Below, one piece after another: positions 18,670 through 27,413 of a DNA stretch of 64,000 nucleotides (the first letter of the stretch is position 1; each line of letters begins with the position of its first letter). The position numbers and the translations under genes were made by a program. The DNA lies in assembly GCF_009829925.1 (NCBI RefSeq), contig NZ_SNVJ01000004.1:124001-188000 (forward strand), written 5' to 3'. The notes below the pieces were generated by a model. It had not been told where the DNA came from, ran no database searches, and saw nothing but the letters and a program-made list of their open reading frames with translations. This DNA is from Teichococcus coralli (lineage in GTDB: Bacteria; Pseudomonadota; Alphaproteobacteria; Acetobacterales; Acetobacteraceae).

Positions 18670-19341
18670 ATGCAGGATTTCACCTTCGCCTTCCTCAACC
18701 TGGAGATCGTCCGCGAGGCCTGGCCGATCCTCTGGAGCGGCTTCCTCTACACGGTCACGCTTTCGCTCATCACCGTGCCGCTGGGGCTTGTCGGCGGCGT
18801 GGCGCTGGCGCTGCTCGCCACCTCCGGCCCCTGGGCGGTGCGGCTGGCGGCAGCGTGCTGGACCGACCTGTTCCGCGCCATCCCGCCGCTGGTGCTGCTG
18901 GTTTTCCTTTATGCCGGCCTGCCCTTCGCGGGCTTCGACATCAGCGCCTGGGGGGCGGTGGCCATCGGCTTCTTCCTCAACACCGGCGCCTATTACGGCG
19001 AGGTGCTGCGCGCCGGCATCGAGAGCGTGCCGCGCGGCCAGATGGAGGCCGCCCGCTCCACCGGCCTCTCGCGCGGGCAGGCGCTGGGCTATGTGGTGTT
19101 GCCGCAGGCGGTGCGGAACGTGCTGCCGGACCTCATCAGCAACACGCTGGAAGTGGTGAAGCTCACCTCCATCGCCAGCGTGGTGGCGCTGCCGGAGCTG
19201 CTGTTCCAGGCCCGGCAGGCACAAAGCGTGACCTACAACGCCACGCCCATCGTGGCGGCGGCGGTGGCCTATTTCCTGCTGCTCTGGCCGCTGGTGCGGC
19301 TTATCTCGCGGTTGGAGAACAAAGCCATGGCCGGCCGCTGA
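18670..19341 (+). CDS. Amino-acid ABC transporter permease 2 (HisQ/GlnP type)
   Basis: The 223-aa permease pairs with the preceding one. The EAA loop reads GQMEAARSTGLSRGQALGYVVLPQA, nearly identical to that of permease 1, which suggests old duplication. LFRAIPPLVLLVFLYAGLPFAG is typical of the family. It is the last gene of the operon; about 380 bases of repeat-rich DNA follow before the next gene. Confidence 0.92.
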   Translation: MQDFTFAFLNLEIVREAWPILWSGFLYTVTLSLITVPLGLVGGVALALLATSGPWAVRLAAACWTDLFRAIPPLVLLVFLYAGLPFAGFDISAWGAVAIGFFLNTGAYYGEVLRAGIESVPRGQMEAARSTGLSRGQALGYVVLPQAVRNVLPDLISNTLEVVKLTSIASVVALPELLFQARQAQSVTYNATPIVAAAVAYFLLLWPLVRLISRLENKAMAGR

Positions 19342-19397
19342 GGCAGGCGGCCAAACCGCCAGCGGCAACACGGGCCCGTTCCCGGACGTGCCGGGAA

Positions 19398-19450
19398 GGC
19401 GACGCCTGGGCGAGTAGAATCCGCCCCGGCCCCCTTCTTCCCCCCGGCGG
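19398..19450 (+). repeat. Degenerate copy of the palindromic intergenic repeat
   Basis: After the permease stop the sequence GGGCGAGTAGAATCCGCCCC followed by GGCCCCCTTCTTCC keeps the order of the dispersed element (G-run, AAT core, C-run, CCCCTTC tail) but with several changes. Only the pattern and position support it. Confidence 0.45.
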
Positions 19451-19510
19451 CGCGGCCGTGCCGGCGGGGGCGCGCGTGCAGCAGGGGCCGCAGGCGCTGC
19501 CGCCCAGTGT

Positions 19511-19610
19511 TCTGATCGCAAAGGTCTTCGGACTTCGGGATCAGGGCGCCAGGCTCTGTTTACAGTGGCCTGCCAGTCCGCGGCCTTCGTGGATAGACCC
19601 ACGAAAATCC
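19511..19610 (+). repeat. Composite repeat, module A, copy 1
   Basis: About 100 bases here match, with roughly three in four identical bases by eye, the reverse complement of 27873-27973. Shared blocks include TGATCGCAAA, CGGACTTCGGGA, GGCCTGCC and TTCGTGGAT. Both copies have an open frame giving a similar peptide (GLRDQGARLCLQ versus GLRDQGTRLRFQ, then SWIDPRKSR versus SWMDPRTSR), but no start or ribosome site, so I treat it as a DNA repeat. Confidence 0.72.
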
Positions 19611-19622
19611 CGATCGGGAAAC

Positions 19623-19731
19623 TAGAGCAGATCCCGTTCCGATGGCATCATCGGGACGGGTGAAAATGCTCTTCAAAACAAACAGCTAGAGCATTTCCAG
19701 TGAGCCAGTGCGAACGGAAAATGCTCTAGAG
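19623..19731 (+). repeat. Composite repeat, module B, copy 1
   Basis: Module B is bounded by inverted TAGAGCA-type ends (TAGAGCAGATCCCG at the left, AAAATGCTCTAGAGC at the right), with an internal AAAATGCTCTTCAAAACAAA. It resembles the imperfect palindromes with AGAGCATTTTC cores known from Rhizobiales and relatives. A diverged reverse copy lies at about 27995-28089. The right end supplies the TAG stop of the minus-strand GNAT gene. Confidence 0.72.
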
Positions 19732-20280
19732 CGCGACGCGAAAGCGGAGCGCGTCCGCGCCGCCATAGGCCTCGGGCTTGCGGAAGTGCTCCACCAGCAC
19801 GCCGCCGCAGGCGAGAATGACGCGCTGGGAGGCGAGGTTCTCCGGGCTGGTGGTCAGCTCGACATAGGGGAGGCCCCGTGCCCTTGCCTCCGGCAGCAGC
19901 ATCGCCAAGGCGCGCTTCGCGTGGCCGCGCCCGCGCTTCCAGGGCACGACGGCATAGCCGATATGGCCCAGCACATGCGGCGGAAGCGCAGCGGTTCCGG
20001 GCTGCCAGCGGAAGCCGATGGTGCCGCAGAAATCGCCGTCCCAGATCCAGCGGCGGAAGCCCGGCAGCATTCTTCCCCCGGCGCCATCGGGCGGCGGGCC
20101 TGGTGGCGCGACGCCGTCCAGCCCATCCAGGAAGTCCGCCGCGTCCAGGGCGATGGAGGCGAGGTGCCGGAGCCGGGTCTGGTGCGGGTGAAGGTTGTCG
20201 GGCGACCAGCCCTGCTCCAGCGCCGCCACATAGGCTGGCAGGCAGGCGAAGGAGGGTCTGACGAGCGTGGTCTCCGGCAT
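19726..20280 (-). CDS. GNAT family N-acetyltransferase
   Basis: The 184-aa protein shows motif A as HIGYAVVPWKRGRGHAKRALAML and motif B as NLASQRVILACGGVLVEHF, so it is a GNAT acetyltransferase of unknown substrate. The start at MPETTLVRPSFACL gives a usual family length; the open frame upstream to 20604 is Arg-rich and not family-like. Its stop codon TAG lies inside repeat module B, so the native C-terminus may have been altered by that repeat. Confidence 0.83.
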   Translation of the reverse strand: MPETTLVRPSFACLPAYVAALEQGWSPDNLHPHQTRLRHLASIALDAADFLDGLDGVAPPGPPPDGAGGRMLPGFRRWIWDGDFCGTIGFRWQPGTAALPPHVLGHIGYAVVPWKRGRGHAKRALAMLLPEARARGLPYVELTTSPENLASQRVILACGGVLVEHFRKPEAYGGADALRFRVAL

Positions 20281-20564
20281 GATGCGAATCCGGGCTGGCG
20301 CAGTCCCCTTGCGGAAGATGGGGTTCGAAAGAATGAATGCCTGCCTGGCGCCATGTTGCCGATCAATTCCACGGGCGTAAGCCCCGCCTGGCTTGGCGCG
20401 CTGGGGCGCAAGCCGGCGTTGGGAGAAATTTTGCCTTCGGGCGCAAGGCTCCTGCGGAGCACCGTTGCGCGGCCGGGGCCGCCGGGACCGCCGGCCGCTT
20501 CCAGCTTTGGTGAAAAGGTGGAATGGTTTGCCCGCCGGCCGGAGAGCCGTGCAGGAGGACCGCC

Positions 20565-21911
20565 ATGAAGCGCAGAGAACTCGCACAGGGCATGATGCTC
20601 GCAACCGTCTTCGGCCTCACCGCCCCGGCCTCCGCACAACCCGCGGGAGCGGGTGCCACGGCCTGGGCCACGGCCTGGGCCGCGTCGGCCCATGGGCCCT
20701 ATCCCGTCGGCAATCCTTCAGCGCAGCCGAACCAGTCCTTCACCTTTCCCGAGCCGCAGCAGGGGGCACGCGACCAGACCTTCCGCCTGGTGCTCCGCCC
20801 CAGCCTCTGGGGACGGCAGGCGCGGCTGCGCTTCACCAATGCCTTCGGCACGCAGCCGCTGCGAATCGACGGCGCCCATGTTGGGCTGCAACTGGGCGGC
20901 GCCGCCCTGGTGCCCGGCAGCAATGCGCCGGTGCGCTTCGGCGGGCAGGAGGGCGTCACCATCCCGCCGGGCGGGCAGGCCTGGTCGGACCCGGTGGACC
21001 TGGCCTTCGCCGCCGATCCGGACAGTCCGTTGCTGATGGGCCGCAAGCTGGCCGTCTCCTTCCATGTCGCCGACCGCTCAGGGCCGATGACCTGGCACGC
21101 CAAGGCGCTGCAGACCTCCTACCTCACCGCGCCCGGCGCCGGCGCGCAGGGGCAGGACGAGGGGGAGGCGGCCTTCCCCTTCTCCACCACTTCCTGGTTC
21201 TTCCTGGATGCGCTGGACATGATGGCGCCGGCCGGCACGCCGGTGATCCTGTGCTTCGGCGACTCGATCACCGACGGCACCGCCTCCACGCTGAACGGCG
21301 ACGACCGCTGGCCCGACGTGCTGGAGCGCCGGCTGAAGGCGGCGATGGGCAACCGCGTGGCGGTGATCAATGCCGGGATCGGCGGCAATCAGGTGGTCGG
21401 CCCGGCCGAGTACGGGCCGGACAAGCCCTTCCCCGGCGGTCCCTCGGCGCTCTCCCGACTGGACCGCGACATCGCCAGCCTCTCGGGCATCCGCACGGTG
21501 ATCTGGCTGGAGGGCACGAACGACTTCAGCCGCAACGGCAATGCCTCGTTGGAGGCGGTGCAGGACGGGATGCGGCAGGGCGTGCAGCGCCTGCGCGAGG
21601 CGATCCCCGGGGTGCGGCTGGTGGGCGCCACGGTGACGCCGGCGCTCGGCAGCACCAGCCCGGCGCATGGCCATGCCGAGCAGGACGAGAAGCGCCGCGG
21701 CCTGAACGACTTCATCCGCACCTCCGGCCTGTTCGACGCGGTCGTGGACTTCGACACGGCGACACGGGACCCGGCGAGCGGCGGCCTGAAGCCCGAGATG
21801 GTGCCCGAGTCGACCATGGGCGGCCCGGGCGACAAGCTGCACCCGAACCGCGCCGGCTATCTGGCGATGGCCATGAGCATCCGGCCGGCCGACGTCCTGC
21901 CCACGCGCTGA
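20565..21911 (+). CDS. Exported SGNH/GDSL hydrolase
   Basis: The 448-aa protein has a signal peptide cleaved near PASAQP. The SGNH blocks are complete: FGDSITDGT with the nucleophile Ser (about residue 231), INAGIGGNQV, WLEGTNDFS and the Asp-His pair in DKLHPNRAGY. It is probably an ester hydrolase acting outside the cytoplasm, perhaps on polysaccharide acetyl groups or lipids. A GCAGGAGGA ribosome site lies before the ATG. It stands alone between divergent and convergent neighbours. Confidence 0.88.
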   Translation: MKRRELAQGMMLATVFGLTAPASAQPAGAGATAWATAWAASAHGPYPVGNPSAQPNQSFTFPEPQQGARDQTFRLVLRPSLWGRQARLRFTNAFGTQPLRIDGAHVGLQLGGAALVPGSNAPVRFGGQEGVTIPPGGQAWSDPVDLAFAADPDSPLLMGRKLAVSFHVADRSGPMTWHAKALQTSYLTAPGAGAQGQDEGEAAFPFSTTSWFFLDALDMMAPAGTPVILCFGDSITDGTASTLNGDDRWPDVLERRLKAAMGNRVAVINAGIGGNQVVGPAEYGPDKPFPGGPSALSRLDRDIASLSGIRTVIWLEGTNDFSRNGNASLEAVQDGMRQGVQRLREAIPGVRLVGATVTPALGSTSPAHGHAEQDEKRRGLNDFIRTSGLFDAVVDFDTATRDPASGGLKPEMVPESTMGGPGDKLHPNRAGYLAMAMSIRPADVLPTR

Positions 21912-21932
21912 CGGGCGGCGGAGGCGGGGAAG

Positions 21933-22598
21933 CTATTCCCCCGGCGGGCGTGCGGGGGGAGGCGCTCCCTGCCGCACGGGCCGGGCCGGCACGCCGCCCA
22001 CCACGCTGCCGACGGGGACATCCGCCACCACCGCGGCGCCGAGGCCAATGGTCGCCCCGGCACCGATCCTGATGCCCGGCCGAATGCCCGCGAGGATGCC
22101 GACCATGGCCGCCTCCCCGATTCGCACCCCGCCGCCAAGGACGGCGCCCGGAGCGATGTGGCAGGCCGCCGCCAGCTCGCAGTCATGCTCGACGATGCTG
22201 CCGGTGTTGAGGATGACGTGGCGCCCGACGGTTGCGGCGGCGCCGAGCACCACGCGCGGCATGGCGACGCTTCCGGCGCCCAGCCGGGCATCCTCGGCCA
22301 GCACGGCCGTAGGGTGGCGGACGGGCGGCAGGTCGAAGCCTAGGCCCAGGAGCTGCTCCCCCAGTTCCCGCCGCCGCGCATTGCCGCCGAGTGCGACATG
22401 CGCGGCGCCAAGTCCCTCTGCCCGCAATGCCGCGGCGCGGTCAACCGGCCCGAGCCAGGGCACGCCGGGCAGGCCGGGGCAGGCGGGGTCATCGTCCAGC
22501 ACGCCGGCGGGAAGCGGCCAGCCGGCGTCCCGCAGGGCGGCGAGCACGGCGCGGCCATGGCCGCCCGCGCCCACCAGCAGCAGGCGCGGCGGCGCCAT
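21933..22598 (-). CDS. NeuD/PglD-type sugar O-/N-acyltransferase
   Basis: The 221-aa protein has an N-terminal nucleotide-sugar-binding domain (LLLVGAGGHGRAVLAALRDAG) and a C-terminal left-handed beta-helix of hexapeptide repeats (VGRHVILNTGSIVEHDCEL, IAPGAVLGGGVRIGE), as in NeuD and PglD. It probably acetylates an aminosugar or sialic-acid-like unit of a surface glycan. Its start lies 2 bases after the kup stop on the same strand, although no functional link to potassium is evident. Confidence 0.83.
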   Translation of the reverse strand: MAPPRLLLVGAGGHGRAVLAALRDAGWPLPAGVLDDDPACPGLPGVPWLGPVDRAAALRAEGLGAAHVALGGNARRRELGEQLLGLGFDLPPVRHPTAVLAEDARLGAGSVAMPRVVLGAAATVGRHVILNTGSIVEHDCELAAACHIAPGAVLGGGVRIGEAAMVGILAGIRPGIRIGAGATIGLGAAVVADVPVGSVVGGVPARPVRQGAPPPARPPGE

Positions 22599-22600
22599 GT

Positions 22601-24490
22601 TCAGATGGCGACGCGGACGCCGAGCTCGACCACGCGGTCGCTCGGGATGCGGAAGAACTCGGTGGCCGGCATGGCGTTGCGGCTCATGACGGAGAACAGC
22701 CACTGGCGCCAGGTGGCCATCTTCGGCGCGGCGGCGGCCACCAGGGTCTCGCGGCCGAGGAAGTAGCTGGCCTGCATCGGCTCGAACTCGATGCCGTATT
22801 CGCGCAGCGCCTCCAGCTCGCGCGGGATGTTCGGGCTTTCCTGGAAGCCGTAGCGCAGCATGACGCGGTGGATGCCCGGCGCCAGCTCGGTCACCTCGCG
22901 CCGCTGGGGGGCCAGGGGAACATCCGTGTTCTCCACCGTGACGAACAGCACCCGCTCGTGCAGCACCTTGTTGTGCTTGAGGTTGTGCAGCAGGGCGTTG
23001 GGCACGTAGTCGGCCTGGCCGGTCATGAAGACGGCGATGCCCGGCACGCGGATGGTGCGCGACTGCGGCAGGCGGGCCAGGAAGGACTTCAGCGGCAGGC
23101 TGTCCTGCCGGAAGCGGGCGAAGAGCAGCTCGCGCCCGCGCCGCCAGGTCAGCATCAGCACGAACATGACCGAGCCGAGCAGCAGCGGCACCCAGCCGCC
23201 ATCCGGCACCTTCAGCACGTTGGAGATGAAGAAGGCGGCGTCGAGCAGGAAGAGCGGCACCACCACCGCCGCGACGGCGGGCCGGGACCAGCCGAACTGG
23301 CGGCGGAAGATCAGTCCGGCCAGCGTCGAGGTGCAGAGGAAGGTGCCGGTCACCGCCAGGCCATAGGCGGCGGCCAGGCTGTCCGAGTCCTGGAAGGCCA
23401 GCACCAGGATGATGACGCCGGCCAGCAGGGCGAAGTTGATCTGCGGCATGTAGATCTGCCCCTCCTCGGTCTCGGAGGTGTGGCAGACCACCAGGCGCGG
23501 CAGGAAGCCGAGCTGCACGCATTGCCGGGCGATCGAGAAGGCGCCCGAGATCATCGCCTGGCTGGCGATGATGGTGGCGCAGGTGGCCAGCACCACCAGC
23601 GGCAGGCGGAACCAGTGGGGCGCCAGCAGGTAGAAGGGGTTCTCCAGCGCGGCGCGGTCGGCCAGCAGCAGCGCACCCTGGCCGAAATAGTTCAGCGTGA
23701 GCGCCGGCAGCACGGCGACGAGCCAGACGAGCTGGATCGGGCGACGGCCGAAATGCCCCATGTCGGCGTAGAGCGCCTCGGCGCCGGTCACCGCCAGCAC
23801 CACCGAGCCCAGCGCCACGAAGGCGGCCAGATGGTAGCGGATGCAGAACTCGATGGCGTAATGCGGCGAAAGGGCCAGCAGCACCACCGGCTCGCGCACG
23901 ATCTCGACCAGCCCCAGGATGGCGAGGCTGAGGAACCAGAGGGCGGTGACCGGGCCGAAGACCCGGCCGATGCTGTGGGTGCCCTTGTACTGCACCAGGA
24001 ACAGCGCCAGCAGCACGCCGAGCGAGATCGGGATCACGAGGTCGCTGAAGGCGGGGGAGATCACCTTCAGGCCCTCCACCGCCGAGAGCACGGAGATGGC
24101 GGGGGTGATGGTGCCGTCGCCGAAGAACAGCGCGGCGCCGGCGATGCCCACCAGCATGATGAGCTGGCGCCCGCGCTCGCCGCGGCCGACGCGCTGCGCG
24201 AGCGCCATCAGCGCCAGGATGCCGCCTTCGCCGCGGTTGTCGGCGCGCATCACCAGCAGCACGTATTTCACCGTGACCACCAGCACCAGCGACCAGAAGA
24301 TCAGGCTCAGCACGCCCAGGATCTCCCAGCGCTCCAGCCCGTCGGCGGCGAAGTGCAGGAGGGAGGCGCGGAGCGCGTAGAGCGGGCTGGTGCCGATGTC
24401 CCCATAGACCACGCCGAGCACGCCGAGCAGGAGTGCGGGAGTGAGGGGACGGCTCGCCGAGGGGGGGGTGCTCTCTTTGGACACTGCCAT
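22601..24490 (-). CDS. kup: Potassium transport protein Kup
   Basis: Kup is a secondary K+ uptake system of the inner membrane. The 629-aa protein starts its conserved part with [21 protein letters not shown], has [36 protein letters not shown] and about twelve hydrophobic segments, and ends in a cytoplasmic C-terminal domain. The start [10 protein letters not shown] was chosen because upstream residues are Arg/Pro-rich. About 200 bases separate it from the MFS gene. Confidence 0.95.
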   Translation of the reverse strand: MAVSKESTPPSASRPLTPALLLGVLGVVYGDIGTSPLYALRASLLHFAADGLERWEILGVLSLIFWSLVLVVTVKYVLLVMRADNRGEGGILALMALAQRVGRGERGRQLIMLVGIAGAALFFGDGTITPAISVLSAVEGLKVISPAFSDLVIPISLGVLLALFLVQYKGTHSIGRVFGPVTALWFLSLAILGLVEIVREPVVLLALSPHYAIEFCIRYHLAAFVALGSVVLAVTGAEALYADMGHFGRRPIQLVWLVAVLPALTLNYFGQGALLLADRAALENPFYLLAPHWFRLPLVVLATCATIIASQAMISGAFSIARQCVQLGFLPRLVVCHTSETEEGQIYMPQINFALLAGVIILVLAFQDSDSLAAAYGLAVTGTFLCTSTLAGLIFRRQFGWSRPAVAAVVVPLFLLDAAFFISNVLKVPDGGWVPLLLGSVMFVLMLTWRRGRELLFARFRQDSLPLKSFLARLPQSRTIRVPGIAVFMTGQADYVPNALLHNLKHNKVLHERVLFVTVENTDVPLAPQRREVTELAPGIHRVMLRYGFQESPNIPRELEALREYGIEFEPMQASYFLGRETLVAAAAPKMATWRQWLFSVMSRNAMPATEFFRIPSDRVVELGVRVAI

Positions 24491-24688
24491 GCTGCGCTGC
24501 TGCGGGGCGCAAGGAGTAGGATGTGCTTCATATGCGGCGCAAGAGGGCGTGCGGAGGAAGGGGGGAGGCCGCCGGGTGCGCAGCCCCGCCGCCGGCGGCA
24601 TGATCCGGAGAAGGAGGCAGGCGGGCGGGAGCGGCGCCGGGCGCCGGGAAGGGAGGCCGGGAGCCGCGCTGGGCTCCCGGCCGGGCCG

Positions 24689-26422
24689 TCAGATGCGGGC
24701 GCGCGCCGCGCTGCGGGGCGCGGTTTCCGCCAGGTCCTCCGCGAAAATGTCGCGGTCCTTGGTCTCGGGCACAAAGAAGGTGCCGATCACCACCGTGGCC
24801 AGGGCGATCACCACCGGGTACCAGAGGCCGTAATACACGTCGCCGGTCTGTGCGATCATGGCGAAGGAGGTGGCGGGCAGCAGGCCGCCGAACCAGCCGT
24901 TGCCGATGTGGTAGGGCAGCGACATCGAGGTGTAGCGGATCCGGGTCGGGAAAAGCTCGACCAGCGCCGCGGCGATCGGGCCATAGACCATGGTGACGTA
25001 GATCACCATCAGGGTCAGCACCCCGATAAGCAGCAGCTTGCGGCCGCTGAAGATGTCGAGCGGGTGGTTGACCTTCACCACCGTCGGGTTGCTGGCGGCG
25101 GGATAGCCGGCGGCGACGACGGCGGCGGTGACCGCCTGCGCGAAGTTCGCGTCGGTCGAGGAGACGGTGGCGTCGCCCACCCGCACCACGGCGGCGCTGC
25201 CGGCCGGCGCCTCCTCGACATGGTAGTTCACCGAGAGCCGGGCCAGCGCGGCCTTGGCGATGTCGCAGGAGTTGGTGAAGCGCGCCGTGCCGGTCGGGTT
25301 GAACTGGAAGGAGCAGTTGGCCGGGTCCGCCTGCACCACCACCGGGATGTTGGTGTGGGCGGCATAGAGGGCGGGGTTGGCCTCGGCGCTGAGCAGCTTG
25401 AACAGCGGGAAGTAGGTCAGCGCGGCCAGCAGGCAGCCGCCCAGGATGATCGGCTTGCGGCCGATCTTGTCCGACAGCCAGCCGAAGAGGACGAAGCCGC
25501 CGGAGCCGAGCAGCAGCGCCCAGGCGATCAGCATGTTGGTCGTGTAGCTGTCCACCTTCAGCACGTTGCCCAGGAAGAACAGCGCGTAGAACTGGCCGGT
25601 GTACCAGACCACCGCCTGGCCGGCGACGAGGCCGAACAACGCCACGATGGCGACCCGGGCGTTCTTCCACTGGCCGAAGGCCTCGGTCAGCGGCGCCTTG
25701 GATTGGGTGCCCTCCTCCTTCATCTTCTTGAAGGCCGGGCTTTCCTGCATCTGCATCCGGATCCAGACGGAGATGCCGAGCAGCACCACGGAAACCAGGA
25801 AGGGCACCCGCCAGCCCCATTCGCGGAAGGCCTCGGCGCCGGTGATCGCCTGGGTGCCCAGGATCACGAACAGCGAAAGGAACAGGCCGCCCGTGGCGGT
25901 GATCTGGATGAAGCTGGTGTAGAAGCCGCGGCGGCCATGCGGGGCATGCTCGGCCACGTAGGTGGCGGCGCCGCCGTATTCGCCGCCCAGCGCCAGGCCC
26001 TGCAGGCAGCGCAGCACCAGCAGGATAATGGGGGCGAGGATGCCGATCTGCGCGGCGGTGGGCAGGATGCCGACCAGGAAGGTCGAGGCGCCCATGATCA
26101 GGATGGTGACGAGGAAGGTGTATTTCCGCCCCACCAGGTCGCCCAGCCGGCCGAACACCAGCGCGCCGAAGGGCCGCACCAGGAAGCCGGCGGCGAAGGC
26201 CAGCAGGGCGAAGATGTTGCGGGTCGTCTCGTCGAAGATCGGGCGCCCGTCATCGCCCAGCACGGTAAAGAACTTGGCGGCCACGAAGGCCGCCAGCGAG
26301 CCGTAGAGATAGAAGTCATACCACTCGAACACCGTGCCGAGTGAGGAGGCCAGGATGACCTTCTTCTCCTCGCGCGTCATCGGCCGGATCGCCGCATCTG
26401 ATTTCGGAATGGTGGCGCGCAT
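24689..26422 (-). CDS. MHS-type MFS transporter with large extracytoplasmic insert
   Basis: This 577-aa protein is a metabolite:H+ symporter of the sugar-porter-like MHS group: ASSLGTVFEWYDFYLYGSLA opens TM1, and GFLVRPFGALVFGRLGDLVGRKY follows in the first loops. Between the later helices lies a soluble insert of roughly 110 residues (from about YAAHTNIPVVVQADP to NPTVVKVNHPLDIFSG) with two Cys that may form a disulfide outside the membrane. The substrate is unknown, probably a carboxylate or betaine. A candidate EcfG promoter lies about 260 bases upstream. Confidence 0.85.
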   Translation of the reverse strand: MRATIPKSDAAIRPMTREEKKVILASSLGTVFEWYDFYLYGSLAAFVAAKFFTVLGDDGRPIFDETTRNIFALLAFAAGFLVRPFGALVFGRLGDLVGRKYTFLVTILIMGASTFLVGILPTAAQIGILAPIILLVLRCLQGLALGGEYGGAATYVAEHAPHGRRGFYTSFIQITATGGLFLSLFVILGTQAITGAEAFREWGWRVPFLVSVVLLGISVWIRMQMQESPAFKKMKEEGTQSKAPLTEAFGQWKNARVAIVALFGLVAGQAVVWYTGQFYALFFLGNVLKVDSYTTNMLIAWALLLGSGGFVLFGWLSDKIGRKPIILGGCLLAALTYFPLFKLLSAEANPALYAAHTNIPVVVQADPANCSFQFNPTGTARFTNSCDIAKAALARLSVNYHVEEAPAGSAAVVRVGDATVSSTDANFAQAVTAAVVAAGYPAASNPTVVKVNHPLDIFSGRKLLLIGVLTLMVIYVTMVYGPIAAALVELFPTRIRYTSMSLPYHIGNGWFGGLLPATSFAMIAQTGDVYYGLWYPVVIALATVVIGTFFVPETKDRDIFAEDLAETAPRSAARARI

Positions 26423-26889
26423 CTGTGAACTATCCCCTACCCGTTCCCGGCCGCGCGCCTGCGCGCACCGGGCTTCTCCGTTGAAGCTTCTTCCTGTTGG
26501 GCCACCCTGCGCGGGCATCCGGGCCAGCCCTCGCGCCCTGGCCCGGAAGGGGCGCGGGGTGGGGGGCCTGGCGGCTTCGCTGCGGCAGCCCCATTATTCA
26601 TCAGACCTGCCTTCGGAAGCGCAACAGATTTCGCCGCTCCGCGAGGAGCGCCGCTCCGGGCGGCACAGCCATGCAGCGGGCCTGCAACGCTTTCCAGGAA
26701 GCGATGTTCCCCCCATATCGCCAGCAGGCCGTGCCGCCACGCCATTCCGGGTGCTCCGGCAAGGCGCCGTGCGGCGAGACCGGCTTACGGGTGGACCCAC
26801 CGCGGAGAGCGTTCCGGGCGTTGGGCGGCACAAAAGCAACTGGCATCTTCGTGTGCGGGGCGTCAGCATGCGGAGGGAAGGGGGCCTCG
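26423..26889. other. Long intergenic region between divergent genes
   Basis: These 467 bases hold no gene I can support. On the minus strand a candidate EcfG promoter is present at 26686-26710. About 80 bases downstream of it, an unproven 54-codon frame starts at 26601 (MNNGAAAAKPP) and runs to 26437. On the plus strand AGGGAAGGGGG at about 26874 serves the next gene. Otherwise I see nothing. Confidence 0.5.
26686..26710 (-). promoter_or_regulatory. Candidate EcfG (general stress sigma) promoter
   Basis: On the minus strand GGAAC (26710-26706), a 16-base spacer and CGTT (26689-26686) match the alphaproteobacterial EcfG consensus exactly. It points toward the MHS transporter, leaving an untranslated leader of about 260 bases in which a small ORF may lie. 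EcfG-type sigma factors are encoded 5 kb away. Prediction by sequence match only. Confidence 0.5.
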
Positions 26890-27285
26890 ATGGATACGCT
26901 CCGCACTTTGGCTGACCACTCGATTCGCCGGGTTCTCGGCTGCATCGCGCTCGGCATCGCGCTCGTCATGCTCGCGCTGGCCAGCCGGCCCTTGCTGGCG
27001 CTGCAGAGCGGCGCCCTGCTGACGGCGGCGACCTGGCTGGGCCTCTGGGGTGCCGCGCTGCAGGTGCCGCGGCAGGACCTGCGGCGCACCGCCCTGTGGA
27101 GGCAGCTGGCCGTGTTGGCCGGCGAGGGCGCGCAACGGCTGCGTGGGTCGCGCGGACGCCAGCAGCTGGCCTCCGTCCTGGCCGAGCGCCTGATGTGGCA
27201 CGCCGACCGTGCCGCGTTCGCAGCGGCCGCGCTGGGCAGCCTGGCCCTGGCCTTCTCGGGCTACCGCCTGCTGCTGCAGGAGTAA
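26890..27285 (+). CDS. Small membrane protein of unknown function
   Basis: The 131-aa product has hydrophobic segments at about 14-30 and 38-55 and another at the C-terminus (AAAALGSLALAFSGYRLLLQ), separated by a basic amphipathic stretch rich in Arg and Gln. A strong ribosome site (GGAGGGAAGGGGG) precedes the ATG. I do not recognise a family. It is followed by a MarR gene on the same strand, 128 bases on. Confidence 0.6.
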   Translation: MDTLRTLADHSIRRVLGCIALGIALVMLALASRPLLALQSGALLTAATWLGLWGAALQVPRQDLRRTALWRQLAVLAGEGAQRLRGSRGRQQLASVLAERLMWHADRAAFAAAALGSLALAFSGYRLLLQE

Positions 27286-27413
27286 CCCGCGCCTCCGGCG
27301 CAACGGGGGAAGGTTGACGCGCCCGCCCCCTGGCGTGAAGGTGGCTGCGGTCACTCTTCCGACGGAGGTGCGAAGCCATCACCGATCATGATCTGGCGCT
27401 CCTGGTTGATGCG

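Noticed and set aside
22391..26344. A 1317-codon open frame on the plus strand
   Set aside because: It lies antisense to kup and the MHS transporter and its translation is low-complexity His/Gln/Arg/Glu; a shadow of the real genes.
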